Source: Medakamo hakoo (Eukaryota > Chlorophyta > Trebouxiophyceae > Coccomyxaceae). Taken from it: 64,000 nt of DNA. The notes beneath the pieces were generated by a model that searched no databases, was not told the origin of the DNA, and worked only from the letters and a program-made list of their open reading frames with translations. Position 1 is the first letter of the stretch. Each line of letters opens with the position of its first letter. Where the stretch lies: the NCBI GenBank assembly GCA_026636295.1, contig CP089451.1, positions 62,001 through 126,000 of the forward strand. The letters are read 5' to 3'. This document shows positions 62,951 through 64,000 of the stretch, piece after piece. Made by a program: the position numbers and the translations under genes.

Positions 62951-63924
62951 CTACCACCGCTTGGTCAAGCTGGTCAGCAGCTGGAAAAATTCGAAGGGAG
63001 ACCCCCTCCGGTTCCCTCTCACCCCGCTCGCCGCGGGCGTCGGCGCGGCCGCCGCCAGGCCCGCCCGCCACCCGGCCAGGAACGCGAGCGTCACGCCCGC
63101 CGACACGGCGATGAACGCTTTCTCGGGCGGGTGACCCACGGCCAGAGAGCGCAGGACCAAGGACACGGGCGTGGCGACGGCCCAGGCTTTGGCGGCCCGG
63201 CCAGCGGCAGCGCCCGGGCTGTCCGCGCGCGCGGCGCGGCCGAGCGCGCCCGTGAGGCCGGCGCCGACCGCCCACCCCACCAGGAACGGGGCGGCGGTCC
63301 CAAGGACGGCGCCGGGGGCCAGGCCCTCACCGTGGTTGGCCCGGCCGATGGCGGCGAACAGCAGGAGGGCGGCGGCGTCGCCGAGTGCGAGGAGGATGGA
63401 ACGACTGCGTGTGGTGTTTTATTTTGTGAGGGAGGTGGGTCGCCGTTCGTCGCTGGGAACAGGCCCCGCGTCGCGTCGCGTCGCCTCTCACCCCATCCGC
63501 CGCCCGCCCCGCCACACAACTCACCCGACGCCGCCGTCCCCGCCCTGGCCCCGGTCCACAGCAGCCACACCGGCCCATGCTTCCTCGCCCAGGCGTTCGA
63601 CGCGCTCCAACTAAGAGGCGGGGTGAGAGAGAGGTGGTGGGAGGCGTGAGGGGCGAATGTGAAGCCAAAAAACACAGACGTCGGGTGCCAGTCGCCGCAA
63701 GCCCACACCATACACCCCCCTCAACTCACTTTCGTCCCAAGCGGCACCGTTGGCGGCGGCCGGGACGGCGGCGGGCGGGGCGCTGGAGCTTCAGGCGCGT
63801 CCTCTGGCGACGCGGCAGCGAGGACGACGCCAGTGCGGCCGACCTGGCCACGCCGGCGCAGAGGTGACGGGCACGACGCCGCCGGCCGGCGGGTGGCGGC
63901 CGGCGCGGGCAGGGCGGCGCGCAT
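62951..63924 (-). CDS. DUF3054 membrane protein, plastid-type
   Basis: Exons 63924-63730, 63610-63525 and 63404-62951 give 244 aa (GTGAGT donors, phases 0 and 2). The first exon, starting MRAALPAPAATRRPAASCP, is an Arg/Pro/Ala-rich transit-like leader. After an acidic linker (LERVERLGEEAWAGVAAVD) comes the DUF3054 core: ILLALGDAAALLLFAAIGR, GTAAPFLVGWAVGAGL, AVATPVSLVLRSLAVG and AVSAGVTLAFLAGWRAG, about four hydrophobic helices. DUF3054 proteins occur in cyanobacteria, other bacteria and plastid lineages; their function is unknown. A candidate 42-nt in-frame intron (63022-62981) near the end would shorten the tail to LLTSLTKRW. Confidence 0.8.
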
Positions 63925-64000
63925 GGAGGCAGGGGCGGGAGGCTCTAGGGGCTTGCCACAGGTGAATGAGTGGCGTGTGGGAAGGCTGGCCGGCCGGCGC

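Overview
This is a very GC-rich, intron-containing, gene-dense nuclear segment from a photosynthetic eukaryote. A green alga is the best guess. Plastid-type genes (lycopene beta-cyclase, a plastid-lipid-associated fibrillin, a PAO/TIC55-type Rieske oxygenase, a bifunctional dehydroquinate dehydratase-shikimate dehydrogenase, a PHT4-type anion transporter) sit beside plant-type signalling (a calcineurin B-like Ca2+ sensor) and general eukaryotic genes (CDC48, GPN1, FIGNL1, XRN1, tubby, PEX11, longin R-SNARE, ArfGAP, SUMO protease). I place 33 protein-coding genes in 64 kb. I recognised no rRNA, tRNA, CRISPR array, transposon or virus-derived element. Exons were joined by hand from GT-AG (mostly GTGAGT or GTGCGT donors) and two GC-AG junctions that keep frame; all are predictions.

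Layout. 1-5.6 kb: an unknown gene running off the left edge, a small unknown protein, PEX11, then a GFA-domain gene whose stop codon overlaps the start of an ABC ATPase. 5.9-12.9 kb: cytosolic-type glutamine synthetase, a TPR protein, formiminotransferase, and a malic-enzyme homologue that has lost most of its catalytic residues. 13-26.8 kb: CDC48, a Rieske oxygenase, a 2150-residue alanine-rich coiled-coil protein, GPN1. 27-37.9 kb: tubby, CBL, fused allantoin synthase, ArfGAP, Ulp/SENP protease, longin R-SNARE. 38-48.9 kb: shikimate-pathway fusion, anion transporter, lycopene cyclase, a small membrane protein, TECR, fibrillin, GNAT. 49-64 kb: FIGNL1, a DEDDh exonuclease, two unknown proteins, XRN1, another unknown, and a DUF3054 membrane protein.

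Genes alternate strand often. About a dozen divergent pairs share 0.1-0.8 kb upstream regions, and convergent ends are usually under 0.6 kb apart. Introns are few, short and near the 5' end; three genes appear to carry only 4-7 coding bases in their first exon. Oligo-A or oligo-T tracts stand out against the GC-rich background and often touch start or stop codons.

No single multi-gene system spans the window. The most unusual items are the degenerate malic enzyme, the giant Ala-rich coiled coil, the overlapping GFA/ABC pair, the two GC-AG introns and the start-codon micro-exons.
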